Shown: piece by piece, positions 39,001-47,834 of the stretch
Layout: every line of letters starts with the position of its first letter
Numbering within the stretch: the stretch's first letter is position 1
From: Tetramitus jugosus
Taxonomy: Eukaryota; Heterolobosea; Eutetramitea; Acrasida; Vahlkampfiidae
DNA length: 64,000 bases
Assembly (NCBI GenBank): GCA_937625935.1
Contig: OW569351.1
Location: 558,001 to 622,000 of the forward strand
Direction: 5' to 3'
Position numbers and translations under genes: made by a program
Notes under the pieces: generated by a model
Databases searched by the model: none
Seen by the model: the letters and a program-made list of their open reading frames with translations, nothing else
Told to the model about the DNA's origin: nothing

Positions 39001-39111
39001 TAGTTCTTTGACGCATGTGGCCAATGAGTTGATTGTGAAACCGGAGCGGATTTGTTTAGATACCTGATCAGGCAACAGGACAATCTTACCAGAAGGTATT
39101 GTTGTTGACAT
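36064..39111 (-). CDS. MutL-family mismatch-repair protein, PMS1-like
   Basis: 1015 residues. The GHKL ATPase shows KELLENSLDA (motif I, Mg-binding Asn), VRDDGTGI (II), GFRGEAMHSL (III) and RGTTVVVRNIF (IV), then the transducer domain (FLNGRPID). An acidic 30-residue insertion precedes GFRGEA. The middle is a long Ser/Lys linker. The C-terminal dimerisation region (about 745-1010) has neither DQHAx2Ex4E nor CPHGRP; CKKAIGALRPKRLTMLLELQ sits at the usual ACR position. So it resembles endonuclease-deficient PMS1 more than PMS2. It would partner MLH1. The PMS1 label versus another MutL paralogue is inferred from these losses and the N-terminus. Confidence 0.85.
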   Translation of the reverse strand: MSTTIPSGKIVLLPDQVSKQIRSGFTINSLATCVKELLENSLDAKPTRVDITLERQGYDSITVRDDGTGIKYEDLPFVAKRFYTSKYESMFVLSSSHHEDQPSTSDDNDSGEDLSCSLGFRGEAMHSLCTNCEEVHLITKTENDDLGTKVVFDSDGNIINEQKISCVRGTTVVVRNIFGRGLPVRRKRLLDDLQKEFNAMMDVIHEYCLSPMNCSTIITVKNKQDPSPLYVKQKHSNMGEAICNVFSRQLLPQMVMLTSDSLPEDNLLAKRVAFKIALHVPKMNNGDLLPNTPKKTKLFIFLNGRPIDHFGIKVALKNFYREISSILFLGICCIEYESVESLNEHVDIFLAPNKREVRFTQETQIIRIIRDILELLKPVKSTQVSPETVSIIQEDRARQANCSTSTAMDVLLASSNTQRAPLATQIELLLNSKTSVEQTTPASRSPIVAKIVPASREISPNKGSIPVLRNSEGVLERMEPIQFQHHYRKSSSSKADFEDRAEIEDNNLTPSRSPPLNLTNKRVSPPANDANPVHSTTQDATFFAASKYNPPHPRKSMEIDDEDSEEDEVPTNRSIIEFFGSDSQKQKARSVSLSAATKTTQKRKRKQESEIQILDLSSGAKKQRLITSNEQESDTAVVVAKLNTDDVCTKFMDLKMRNTLPPMSTKFFKCFEDKNWTIRRSDLSRVSVLGPSPYETPLDFAFAPILLKMNKRASSGSKKSDRYRTADCTILIMSVFESDRLVQLNTLKYNANYETNIVPLDNPVNLLAIPKFKQNQKILHALVAPCFDAILKQNGFHIEVVKQTRKSMSQQQNSQTQKTQTVLTALKLKGIAKPNHLEQIESSITGPYGEEDLLDLAARLVRFKDELLPRIVEKLVNYRRLPGFDPENPIAHKSMDQLREYVCKKAIGALRPKRLTMLLELQAAKMAEAHCQDCLVPSQDTAEEYVRQYDFSLLSKLAEDVIQKLSGPLLTSPLARMVDSVASSANAPIDEKERETNEQKIGSDLSKLFVPVCTF

Positions 39112-39242
39112 GTTGTTGGATTTTTGGTGCTTTGTTTTGTTTTCGATTTTGGATCGAATTCCAGAAAAACCAGGACCTTTTTATTGAGCGCTGTGGTAAA
39201 TTCCAAGAAAAACGAGCAGCGAGTGAATCCGGTCAGCGAGTT

Positions 39243-41603
39243 TTATTTAAATGATAACCTTGTGACAGGAAGGTTGAGTAAAATGTTCAATGACAATGAG
39301 TAGCCTCTTGCTTCGTGAGCGATTTGATTCGAGCCAATGGATGGGAGAATCACTTTTGTGACAAAACTCCACAAATCAACCTTTGTTCCAGTGTAATCCT
39401 TTCTCCAAAGAAGGTGGTCTCGAATACATGGCTCAACAAGTGGTAACAAGTCTGACACACCTACCGAATCAGAAGATACAATCGCACAATTATCCATCAC
39501 AACCCGCTCAACATCTGGAAATAATAATAATATCATGAGCCACATGCCCAAATCCATGTGCAGATTGTGAAACTCGAGCCTTCTCACGGATTCACTGACA
39601 TAAAATTGATCGTACGACCGTAATTTTAAGTCATCCAAACTATCCAGATAAACTTCTTTCAAACCCCTGCAATATGATAGCGCAATTGCGAGAACAGTGA
39701 GACCATCAGGTCCACTATTCTCTATTCGCAGTTGCTTTAGCATGGGGCAACTGTGATAGTTCGGTTCCAAATAGTATGGAACCTTCATTTTCGAACACTC
39801 AGAAATGCTATCCAAATGCAAGTATTCTAGACCAGAAAATACATCCAATAAACCACTAAACTGCCGATAATTACAGAACTGGATGTCATCGATCCTTAAC
39901 AATTTACAACTACTCATACAACCCGATTCATAAACAAGAGATGTCTCCTGAGAGTGAACTTCGAGCACCAATTTTTCAATTCTGAAATGCAGAGCATTAG
40001 CTACTAAGGATCTTACTATTTGATTGGTGCACACCACTGGTACCTGTAGACTATTGACTTCGGAGCAGATACTGTGTTGAAATAGGGAATCGAGTAAAAT
40101 GTCACTAGCAAAGTACTCATCGCTTATGGTTATTTCTTTGAGAGGAGCAACTTGCACGTATTGTAAGAAGAAGATTAAACTATTAATATCCATCTGTAGC
40201 TTATTCAATCTCTCATATTGATTGTATCTATCGAACATTTGATCGTCTGATTGTTCGTGTAAAGTCTGTATAAACTCATCAAATATAAAATCTGAATTTT
40301 CGTAGCATAGTGATTCAATGTGGAGATACTTTGCGAATTGTAAGATGCATATTGGTGTGGTAGATGGACATTGCACAATGGACACAGATTGCAATGTCGC
40401 TGTATAACCTCTCTCTGTGCCAGTCCAAAAATGTTGATCAGTTATTGATCTACAATTCATTAGCTGAAGTGTCTCTAGTGCTGTACTCGATAATAGACTC
40501 TGCAAATCATCACCAGATAACATTAATTCATTTGACTCATAAAACTTAAATCTTCGCAATTTCAATTTGGATCGCTCAATCAATTGAGACACAAAGCATG
40601 TTTGAATGTGACGCCTCGCGCTTTGTACTCTTATTAAACATAAACTCTCTAGATTCTCCAGACCAAACTCGGAAAATTGAACCTCTCTCAGATCATTACT
40701 CATAACGATCACATCGCACAACTCCAACGTCCTCAACGATCTACAATAATTTAATAGAGACACGAGCCAGGGATGAGATATGGAGACCGATTTGAAAGAT
40801 AGTGTTGTTATATTGGTGCTAGGGTAACAAAACTGCAGTATTTGATAACTTAGATCAATCTTGCACTTTGAACTGACACTCTGTACAATACGAAGATGAT
40901 TGAACTTGCAAACTTCGTGAATATTCGTCCTTTCAGCCATGATTGAAATTTGATAGGGAGATATGTGCAATACTGAGCTTCTCCACAAGATGGAACTGTA
41001 GAGAGCTTCATGAAAAGATTGACAAACGAGACCCAATTGACAAAATAATTCATTCTGTAAGTGGATCATGCCTTGATAATCATATGACTCCTCTTCTATT
41101 GATGATAACTCATATGAAGAGGAATAGCTGTTTTCTCTGTAGAGACGTTCCTTGTTCATATCGTCTATAAGATCAGAGTTGTCACCACAGTACAAATCAT
41201 TGAAATCATGATCATTGTCATCGTCACGATGATACCAAGACTTTTCCGTGTTTACAAAGAAGGAATAAATGACTTGAATCAGCTCTATCGGTAGTTGACT
41301 AAGCGACATGGGAGGAGTTTGCGAAGATGGGATCATAATCATGGAACGCTTGGTTGGACGACACGTACCACCACCTGTTGTTGAAACGAGCCACAATTTG
41401 TCCTCTATTGTTGTAGTTTCCAACTGTGTTTCCCCTCCAACTGAGACACAGGTCGTCAGCATTTGTTGTTGCTGTTGTCGGTGATTATGACAGTGCTGTT
41501 TTTTAGTAGTATCCTCTTCAGTCTCCCAAACACCATACCCGCTCTTGCTCATTGCATGCGATCGTCTTCCTCGAGATATCGGTTGTTTTCTCTTTCGAAA
41601 CAT
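39243..41603 (-). CDS. F-box/leucine-rich-repeat protein
   Basis: 786 residues from ATG 41603; the frame is open 27 codons further upstream but has no ATG. The F-box is SLSQLPIELIQVIYSFFV at about residue 103-120, continuing after an acidic insertion with LFCQLGLVCQSFHEALYSSI. About 20 irregular leucine-rich repeats follow (examples LETLQLMNCRSITDQHF, LRTLELCDVIV, GLKEVYLDSLDDLKL). LRRs of this kind bind the substrate of an SCF ubiquitin ligase. The N-terminal 90 residues are basic and low-complexity. Confidence 0.82.
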   Translation of the reverse strand: MFRKRKQPISRGRRSHAMSKSGYGVWETEEDTTKKQHCHNHRQQQQQMLTTCVSVGGETQLETTTIEDKLWLVSTTGGGTCRPTKRSMIMIPSSQTPPMSLSQLPIELIQVIYSFFVNTEKSWYHRDDDNDHDFNDLYCGDNSDLIDDMNKERLYRENSYSSSYELSSIEEESYDYQGMIHLQNELFCQLGLVCQSFHEALYSSILWRSSVLHISPYQISIMAERTNIHEVCKFNHLRIVQSVSSKCKIDLSYQILQFCYPSTNITTLSFKSVSISHPWLVSLLNYCRSLRTLELCDVIVMSNDLREVQFSEFGLENLESLCLIRVQSARRHIQTCFVSQLIERSKLKLRRFKFYESNELMLSGDDLQSLLSSTALETLQLMNCRSITDQHFWTGTERGYTATLQSVSIVQCPSTTPICILQFAKYLHIESLCYENSDFIFDEFIQTLHEQSDDQMFDRYNQYERLNKLQMDINSLIFFLQYVQVAPLKEITISDEYFASDILLDSLFQHSICSEVNSLQVPVVCTNQIVRSLVANALHFRIEKLVLEVHSQETSLVYESGCMSSCKLLRIDDIQFCNYRQFSGLLDVFSGLEYLHLDSISECSKMKVPYYLEPNYHSCPMLKQLRIENSGPDGLTVLAIALSYCRGLKEVYLDSLDDLKLRSYDQFYVSESVRRLEFHNLHMDLGMWLMILLLFPDVERVVMDNCAIVSSDSVGVSDLLPLVEPCIRDHLLWRKDYTGTKVDLWSFVTKVILPSIGSNQIAHEARGYSLSLNILLNLPVTRLSFK

Positions 41604-41796
41604 AACCAAACGACGAATGTGTGTGGAGGGTGAAACGAACGTTCGCTGATGTGCTTTGAGTTTTCGAATTGGGGCGCAATCCAATTTTAATTTACCAAAG
41701 GAGAGCAGCCCAAAAATTCCTCCGCTTCACGACGTCAACAACGTTTGCCAATTGTGAAAAAAATTGCGCGTTTATTCATTTGATTCTTTCGGTGCG

Positions 41797-43266
41797 ATGC
41801 TGTTTTGGGTTCAACTTTGTGTGCTTGTCGTCTTCTTCCTAGGAGTGTCGCCAACGAATTGGTACTCCTCCACCGTGCATGGATACCGCTCTCGAACGCC
41901 AGTCGTTAGAGAAGCATCAACAAACACTTCCAGTTTGTTTTGTGGTGGAATTGTGCGGATTAACATGAGAGAGCTCAACTATGTGTTTGATGGTCAATTT
42001 TCATCATTGGCAAAAATGATTTCTCCAGCTTCGCTCGACACTGATCAACAATTGCATTCGCTCATTCGATCAGAAATTGAACGAATTGAATTCCTCACCA
42101 CCAAGAATGATGATTCCAGTGGTGGAGATGATGGACAGTGCGCAATACATGCAAGAGCTTTATCTCTTCCGAATTCACTGATCGAACAACAATATGTCCT
42201 AATGATGACATCAGATCAGAGTGATCCATTGGTTATGAGCATGTGGGATCATCGTACAAGATCTTTTTCACAGGAGCCTGTTGTCATGGGAATGAACTAT
42301 CACATATCTGCACTCAACCATTCTCATGAACTAGTGGTACAACGAACATTGAATAATGAACTATTTGTCACGCAGCATATTGTGCATAAGGATCAATTAC
42401 GCATGGAGGAGTCATGCTTTGGACATGCACGTCGTTCTGTTAAAGTTCGATTTATGAGCATGAATATTCAAAATTTTTTCAAGAGTTGGAGGATCAGAAG
42501 TAGAATGATTAGAAATATTGTAGAGAGTAACAACTCTCCCCGAGTGGATGTCATTGGAATTCAAGAGGTTCGCCTAGATGAGTCTCGCTTGTTTGACAAG
42601 CATCAGATGGATCTCCTGAAGAAAGAATTGCGCGATCTTGGCTTTTATCATTATGTATTTCAACCAGCAATGAGCTATATTAGTAGTAGACCATTCAATG
42701 GAGTACATCGGCATGAAGAGGGACTGGCAATCTTTTCTCGATACGAGATTTTATCTACAGACACGCTTTTACTCGCTCGTAACCTATCAGACCATCTATC
42801 ACATCAAAGAGTAGCTCTTAGAGCCCGCATACGTATATACAATGGTTTGGATATTGATTTTATTACGACTCACTCCTCTCTAAGTGAATCGGAGCGTGAC
42901 ATTAATGTCAATGATGTCGAGAATCATTTTAATACTTTTGGGCTTGTTCCTCAGGTGATTGTAGGGGATTTTAACGCAGAACCATTTGAACAAAGTGTCA
43001 AATCCATGTTATCACACAAAATGAAATGGAAAGATAGTTATATTGAGGCAGTTGATCGTGGACAAACCGTGTTCAACAAAACATTCAGTATTGACACGAA
43101 GTATGATAAGAGAATTGATTACATCATGCACAGAGGCTCAAATAGCGTGGAAACAAAAGGTACCAACTACAATGTATTGCATGAGAAGCTCGATATGGGC
43201 CACAGCATCCTAAATATGAGTGATCACTACTTTATCCTGTCAGACATTGAATTTTCCGAATCGTAG
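41797..43266 (+). CDS. Secreted endonuclease/exonuclease/phosphatase-fold protein
   Basis: 489 residues from ATG 41797; upstream codons in frame lack ATG. A clear signal peptide (LFWVQLCVLVVFFLGVS) starts the protein. After about 195 residues of unrecognised sequence, the EEP fold begins: FMSMNIQNFFKSW (Asn), VIGIQEVRL (metal Glu), GVHRHEEGLAIFSRYEI, DFITTHSSL (His), VIVGDFNAEP (Asp/Asn) and MSDHYFILSDIEF (final Asp-His). All catalytic residues seem present. The fold covers DNase I, sphingomyelinase and inositol phosphatases. Secretion and the SDH ending fit a secreted nuclease or phosphodiesterase; the choice is not resolved. Confidence 0.82.
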   Translation: MLFWVQLCVLVVFFLGVSPTNWYSSTVHGYRSRTPVVREASTNTSSLFCGGIVRINMRELNYVFDGQFSSLAKMISPASLDTDQQLHSLIRSEIERIEFLTTKNDDSSGGDDGQCAIHARALSLPNSLIEQQYVLMMTSDQSDPLVMSMWDHRTRSFSQEPVVMGMNYHISALNHSHELVVQRTLNNELFVTQHIVHKDQLRMEESCFGHARRSVKVRFMSMNIQNFFKSWRIRSRMIRNIVESNNSPRVDVIGIQEVRLDESRLFDKHQMDLLKKELRDLGFYHYVFQPAMSYISSRPFNGVHRHEEGLAIFSRYEILSTDTLLLARNLSDHLSHQRVALRARIRIYNGLDIDFITTHSSLSESERDINVNDVENHFNTFGLVPQVIVGDFNAEPFEQSVKSMLSHKMKWKDSYIEAVDRGQTVFNKTFSIDTKYDKRIDYIMHRGSNSVETKGTNYNVLHEKLDMGHSILNMSDHYFILSDIEFSES

Positions 43267-43342
43267 TGCGGAGTATTCACAATTTATGACGGGTGACGTC
43301 GTGTCACTGGAATCCAAAACACAAAAAGCACACTGAACAAAT

Positions 43343-44692
43343 ATGACAACACGCAACGACGATGGAGATGACAGCAAAATGTATGGTTCTCTGACTAGAG
43401 ACCAAAAGAAGGAAGCTGATGCAAAGTTATTGGCCAGATTAAAGGGCATGGGTTTCATCGGCAAGAAACCAGCAGCACCCGTGACTCGCTCCGATCACTC
43501 ATGGCTCAAGAAGGATGACACAGCAACGACGACAAGTTCTTTCACCACTACCACCACCACCAATAATACCATACCGACAAGTAGTAGTAGCAGTAGTTCT
43601 ATCAGTCAAGGACGCCGCAACACTGTGATGGGCACGAGTAGCAGTAGCAGTAGTAGTCAATTCATGAAACCGAGCAACACAACAACTACGACAACAACAA
43701 CCGGTAGCAACAGAAACAGTACTCCATATAACAGCACCATTACCGGTGCAGGAGTAGTCAATAAGGAGAGATCTGCCTCTGTGCGACTGTCAAGTACAAG
43801 TGTCGCCTCATTTAATAATACTGTCAATCAAGCAAAACCAACAACGAGTACACTCGGCAACTCTTCATCGCTCACTAAAACCATTGAACCGAGTACAAGT
43901 CCTGTATCAAGTAACAGACATAGTGTTGGTAGTACTTACAAGACCATGGGCTCAACAACAACTACTACTACACCGGCATCATATGTTAGAAATAGCACTA
44001 CTACCTCTCAGAGTAGTGTAACTCCCTCCTCGATATCGAGTACATCTTCTTCACCTTACTCTAGCACCAAATTTGGTGCAAAGCAATCAAGTGTTGAAAC
44101 TGCACCTAAACCTCAGTTGACTGCAACTGACAATACAACCAGTGTAAAAATCAACACCTATACGACACCATCAGACACCAACTCGACAAGCAATGTAATT
44201 GTGTTGAACACAGCTCCACCCTCGGACAATCCAAACAGCAAATATACTGCTGAAATTGTTGCCAAGGTCTATTTGGGCAATGTTTCCGTAGCTAATGATG
44301 TTCAATTATTGAAAGGCATGTCCATTTCAGATGTAATAGTCCTGGGCAAAATTCCATCTCTCGTGCAACATGCTGGACTCAATTACACTCGCTTTGAACA
44401 AGCTGAAGATAGCACCGATTTTGAACTATTTGATCTATTTGATGATATTGCGGACGCCATTCGTGCTGTTACCAAGAAGAGAAGAAGTAGAGTGATAGTT
44501 GTTGACTCGTCCGGTATATCAATGAGTCCTGCAGCCTTGATGGCATATTTGATGAGAGAACACGAACAAACCTTAAAGCAAGCAACTGCCACTGTGCAGA
44601 GTAAGCTGAACTTTGCACAACCAAACTCTAGTTTTTTGGAACAACTTCTTGATTATGATCTGGAGCTACAAGATGAAAGAAATGGAAAGTGA
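43343..44692 (+). CDS. Dual-specificity phosphatase-like pseudophosphatase
   Basis: 449 residues. Residues 1-300 are Ser/Thr-rich and disordered. The DUSP fold covers about 305-445: VAKVYLGNVSVANDVQLLKG, DVIVLG, then VIVVDSSGISMSPAALMAYL where active enzymes have VxVHCxxGxSRS. The catalytic Cys is Asp388 and the phosphate-binding Arg is Met394. The last helix (PNSSFLEQLLDYDLELQ) matches the family's PNxxFxxQLxxYE. The fold is thus kept but catalysis should be lost, as in STYX-type pseudophosphatases that bind phosphoproteins or compete with active phosphatases. The substitutions are direct readings; the role is inferred. Confidence 0.82.
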   Translation: MTTRNDDGDDSKMYGSLTRDQKKEADAKLLARLKGMGFIGKKPAAPVTRSDHSWLKKDDTATTTSSFTTTTTTNNTIPTSSSSSSSISQGRRNTVMGTSSSSSSSQFMKPSNTTTTTTTTGSNRNSTPYNSTITGAGVVNKERSASVRLSSTSVASFNNTVNQAKPTTSTLGNSSSLTKTIEPSTSPVSSNRHSVGSTYKTMGSTTTTTTPASYVRNSTTTSQSSVTPSSISSTSSSPYSSTKFGAKQSSVETAPKPQLTATDNTTSVKINTYTTPSDTNSTSNVIVLNTAPPSDNPNSKYTAEIVAKVYLGNVSVANDVQLLKGMSISDVIVLGKIPSLVQHAGLNYTRFEQAEDSTDFELFDLFDDIADAIRAVTKKRRSRVIVVDSSGISMSPAALMAYLMREHEQTLKQATATVQSKLNFAQPNSSFLEQLLDYDLELQDERNGK

Positions 44693-44716
44693 GGATCATC
44701 ATACATATAAAATGAT

Positions 44717-47265
44717 TTATATATCCAACAGTTCTCCATCCATCAAAAGGTATTCATCATCTGCCTCGATCACTGAGAGAGGTGTTTGATTCTTTGTCCT
44801 CATCTTCATGTTCTTCCATGTTTTCAAGCGCTCAATGATCAAAGACTTGCCTTCTTCGTTCTTCACAACGTTGAGAATAGCAAATCGAACAGGCATTCTG
44901 TCCAAGTTCTTGTAGTCCTCCATGGTCTTCATCATGATTTGCTTTTGTTCTGCCTCCAACATTACTAGGGCCTTATTGTATCGTGATTTGAACACGGGGC
45001 TGTTCATTGCTAACACACCATTGTTGAAGAAGGATATTAACTGTGGAATCAAGGGCATGATAGCTATGGATAATCAGTTGATTCATTCGCAAGTAAACTG
45101 AAGTTTAGTTTCCATTTGGTCCACATGAACAATAATAAAGTACAACTACTTACTTCCAGTCACAATACCAAACAGGACATTATTGGATTTGCTGCTAAAT
45201 AAATCAGAATTGAATGTCTGAGCAGCAAGATAGAACAAACAAATGACGAACAGAGTTATAAAACCCTGGAGTAAACTGCCGTTAGTAATTTGGTTGATGT
45301 GAGACATCTTAGCCAATCGTGTAAACTGAGTCCAAGAAATAGGAGAGTAATAGAAATCGGCAGGAACCAGTTTAAGTTCCTCCTCTGTCAATTGACTCAA
45401 TCGATTATTGTTCTTCTCAATATCTGCAGCGTTCATTGTGGGTCGATCAGTAAAGACGAATTCTCTCATGGTGGCATAGGGCATCTCAATATCATTACTG
45501 AATTTGTATACTGTTGCAGCCAATGAGACAAGGTAGCCATAAGTCTTTTGATTGAAAATACATAAAGTTGAAGTTAGCATTGTATACACTCTTAGATAGT
45601 TGAAGTCATCAAGATGCAACATACCTTTACACTATCGCTGTTCAACAAAAAGTTAGACACGGTACTCCAGGCAAATCGTCCAACAACCCCTCCAGCATTG
45701 AAGGCAACAACCACGCAACTCATAAACCAAAAGATATCCAGTGTATACGAACACATCAAATAAAAGTAGTACTGGAACATGTCCAAAGCTTTCTCCTTTC
45801 GTTGAGAAGAACGGCAGCACAACTTCTCCAACACTGTCACAACGAATGCGTTTAGCTTATAAACAGGAGATCTGTGAAGAGTGATGACCAATGAAATAAT
45901 GATAACGACAGCTGCTGTCACATGAATCGCAATCTTTTCAATGATCAAATCAGACTCTGAGAAATAGGCATAAGTCAACCAGCCGATTCCAGCCAACGAA
46001 CTAATGAACAGAGCAAATAGTACTTTGAAAGCTCTGGCAAAAAGGTTCTGAGCCTTGGTTTCATAGGTTTGTGTTTGTTTTCTAGCAGCCAATAACAACT
46101 TTAAAACTGCACACCAAAAGTTGATTGCAATTACCGGTATTGTCAACGAGAGAAACTTCAACCTCTCAGTCGTATATATTTTAGCAAATGATTTCTCGGG
46201 CCAATCATTTGGCACGATAACTGAAATCACCATCAAAGTATAGAGGAGAGCGAACACACACAGAAGCCATAGGCCCTCCCATATTCTGAAATTAGAAACC
46301 GTCTTGGCAGGTACACCACTGAGCAAGTTTTGCCAAAATGGTGGTCTATACAAAGAGTTGCTCATGTTCTTTGTCTTGGAGGCTCTCTGAATGACTCTCA
46401 ACTTTCTCGTCAAATACTTGATCATGAAGAAAATGACCAAATATCTCAACACTTCAAACGCATACTCAACAATCATACTGTCTCTAGGAGACTCTACAGA
46501 CTCAATAGACTCCATTAGAGAAGCAGGATCCAATGGATCAGATCTCGATATAGTCAAACAGTTGTAAATATTGCTCAATGAGAACTGATATTTGCTATAG
46601 GTGTTTCTATTGGTCACAAAACACACATAGTACTGAGACTTTTTCAACAAATCATTCATCACTGACTCTCTCATGAAAACATCTCTCAAAAAAGTCATAT
46701 TCATTCGCTGTTGCAAATCCTGTGACGTTCCATGCTCTGAAAACGTGAGTGAATCATAAAAAAATGATTCTGATATCGTTCTTTGAGTAAAGAATCGAGA
46801 GTATGGTTGCAAGAAGAGCAAACCCTTTGAGTCAACCACATAAATTGACCTTTTTCCATTCTTAAATGTTGGTTTCAGAGCATTGTTCCCATCGACTTGA
46901 GTTGTTGATTTTTCTTCTTCGGCTGATAGTTTTGGTAAATGAATAACAATCATCTTTGCTGATGAAATTAAGAGTCTGGAGTTGATCACTTCCATGCTCT
47001 TTTTTGTAAAAATGAGCTCACTGTTCGTGTTGTTGTTATTGTCTGCTGCTGCCTCATTGTTCATATTATTATTGTGCATTGATAATGGAGACCAATCATT
47101 ATCATCGTCATCATTGTCGTTGAACGAAGCTTCTTGTTGTTGCTCGTTTGTCAACAAGTGATTTTTGTGGTTGTTGAGAGCGTGCACTCTTGACTCCAAA
47201 AAGAGGAAAAGAATGGCTGCACACAACAGGAGCACAGATATGGTTCGCCCCAATCGAGAAACCAT
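44717..47265 (-). CDS. Multipass membrane protein, three exons, unknown
   Basis: Exons 45625-47265, 45154-45544 and 44717-45063, 792 residues. A signal peptide (ISVLLLCAAILFLFLESRVHA) is followed by about 240 luminal residues, then about eight hydrophobic helices, for example LRYLVIFFMIKYL, LWLLCVFALLYTLMVISVIV, VTAAVVIIISLVITL, LQGFITLFVICLFYLAAQTF and VLFGIVTGTIMPLIPQLISF. The last one is completed only by splicing exon 2 to exon 3. A 90-residue charged tail is cytosolic or luminal depending on the count. The topology (signal peptide, luminal domain, seven or eight TMs) resembles GOST/GPR107-like receptors, but I see no diagnostic motif. Confidence 0.75.
45064..45153 (-). other. Intron 2 of the multipass membrane gene
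   Basis: 90 nt, phase 1. Donor GTAAGT after GTGACTGGAA, acceptor CCATAG. Splicing joins FGIVTG to TIMPLIPQL and makes one continuous transmembrane helix. Confidence 0.85.
45545..45624 (-). other. Intron 1 of the multipass membrane gene
   Basis: 80 nt, phase 0. Donor GTATGT after NSDSVK, branch-like TGCTAAC, acceptor AAAAG before TYGYLVSL. Reading through hits a stop shortly after. Confidence 0.75.
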
Positions 47266-47834
47266 CAGTAATGTTCGACTCGTCTAAGTGTGTTGTAGTG
47301 TCTTGGTAATTTTTTGTTGTGGACAAAAACTACGACAAAAGAATTCGTCCGACAGATGTCATTTCGGAACTGGGCAACTACAAATTTAAGGTGTGAATCC
47401 ACAGATCCGCAAACCAACGGCAACTACAATCCTTTGTTTCAGAAGCAACAAAAAATTCACACATAAAGATGAAAATGGTGAAAGAACGATTGCCATCTTT
47501 TATCCTTGTGTGTGGCGTCTCTGTGTGAATCTTACCAGAGTAGCGCGCACAACGGTCAAAAAAACCAATATTGTGTTAATCTGGACTTCTGCGAACTTTT
47601 CCACCTTATTTTTAGCTGCGCTGTTCGGGACGTCATCCAGATATCAATCGTCATTGGTCGCAAAAGTAGTTCTGTCGTTTTTTTTCACCCAATTTAGAAC
47701 TTTGTCATTACCACCTATGGTGGAAAAGCGAAGAAGGCAAATTCCTGCTGGAAAACAAAGACCTTCAAAATCCACAGAGCACATCACACAACATCACAGA
47801 GAAAAACAAAAGAAGATACCCGTAACACACAACG
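47266..47834. promoter_or_regulatory. Divergent intergenic region, membrane protein and ankyrin gene
   Basis: About 570 bases. One open frame (47393-47881, +) begins at a non-ATG codon, has no recognisable motif, and overlaps the ankyrin start, so it is not called. The last 60 bases are an A/C-rich leader typical of 5' UTRs here. Confidence 0.35.
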
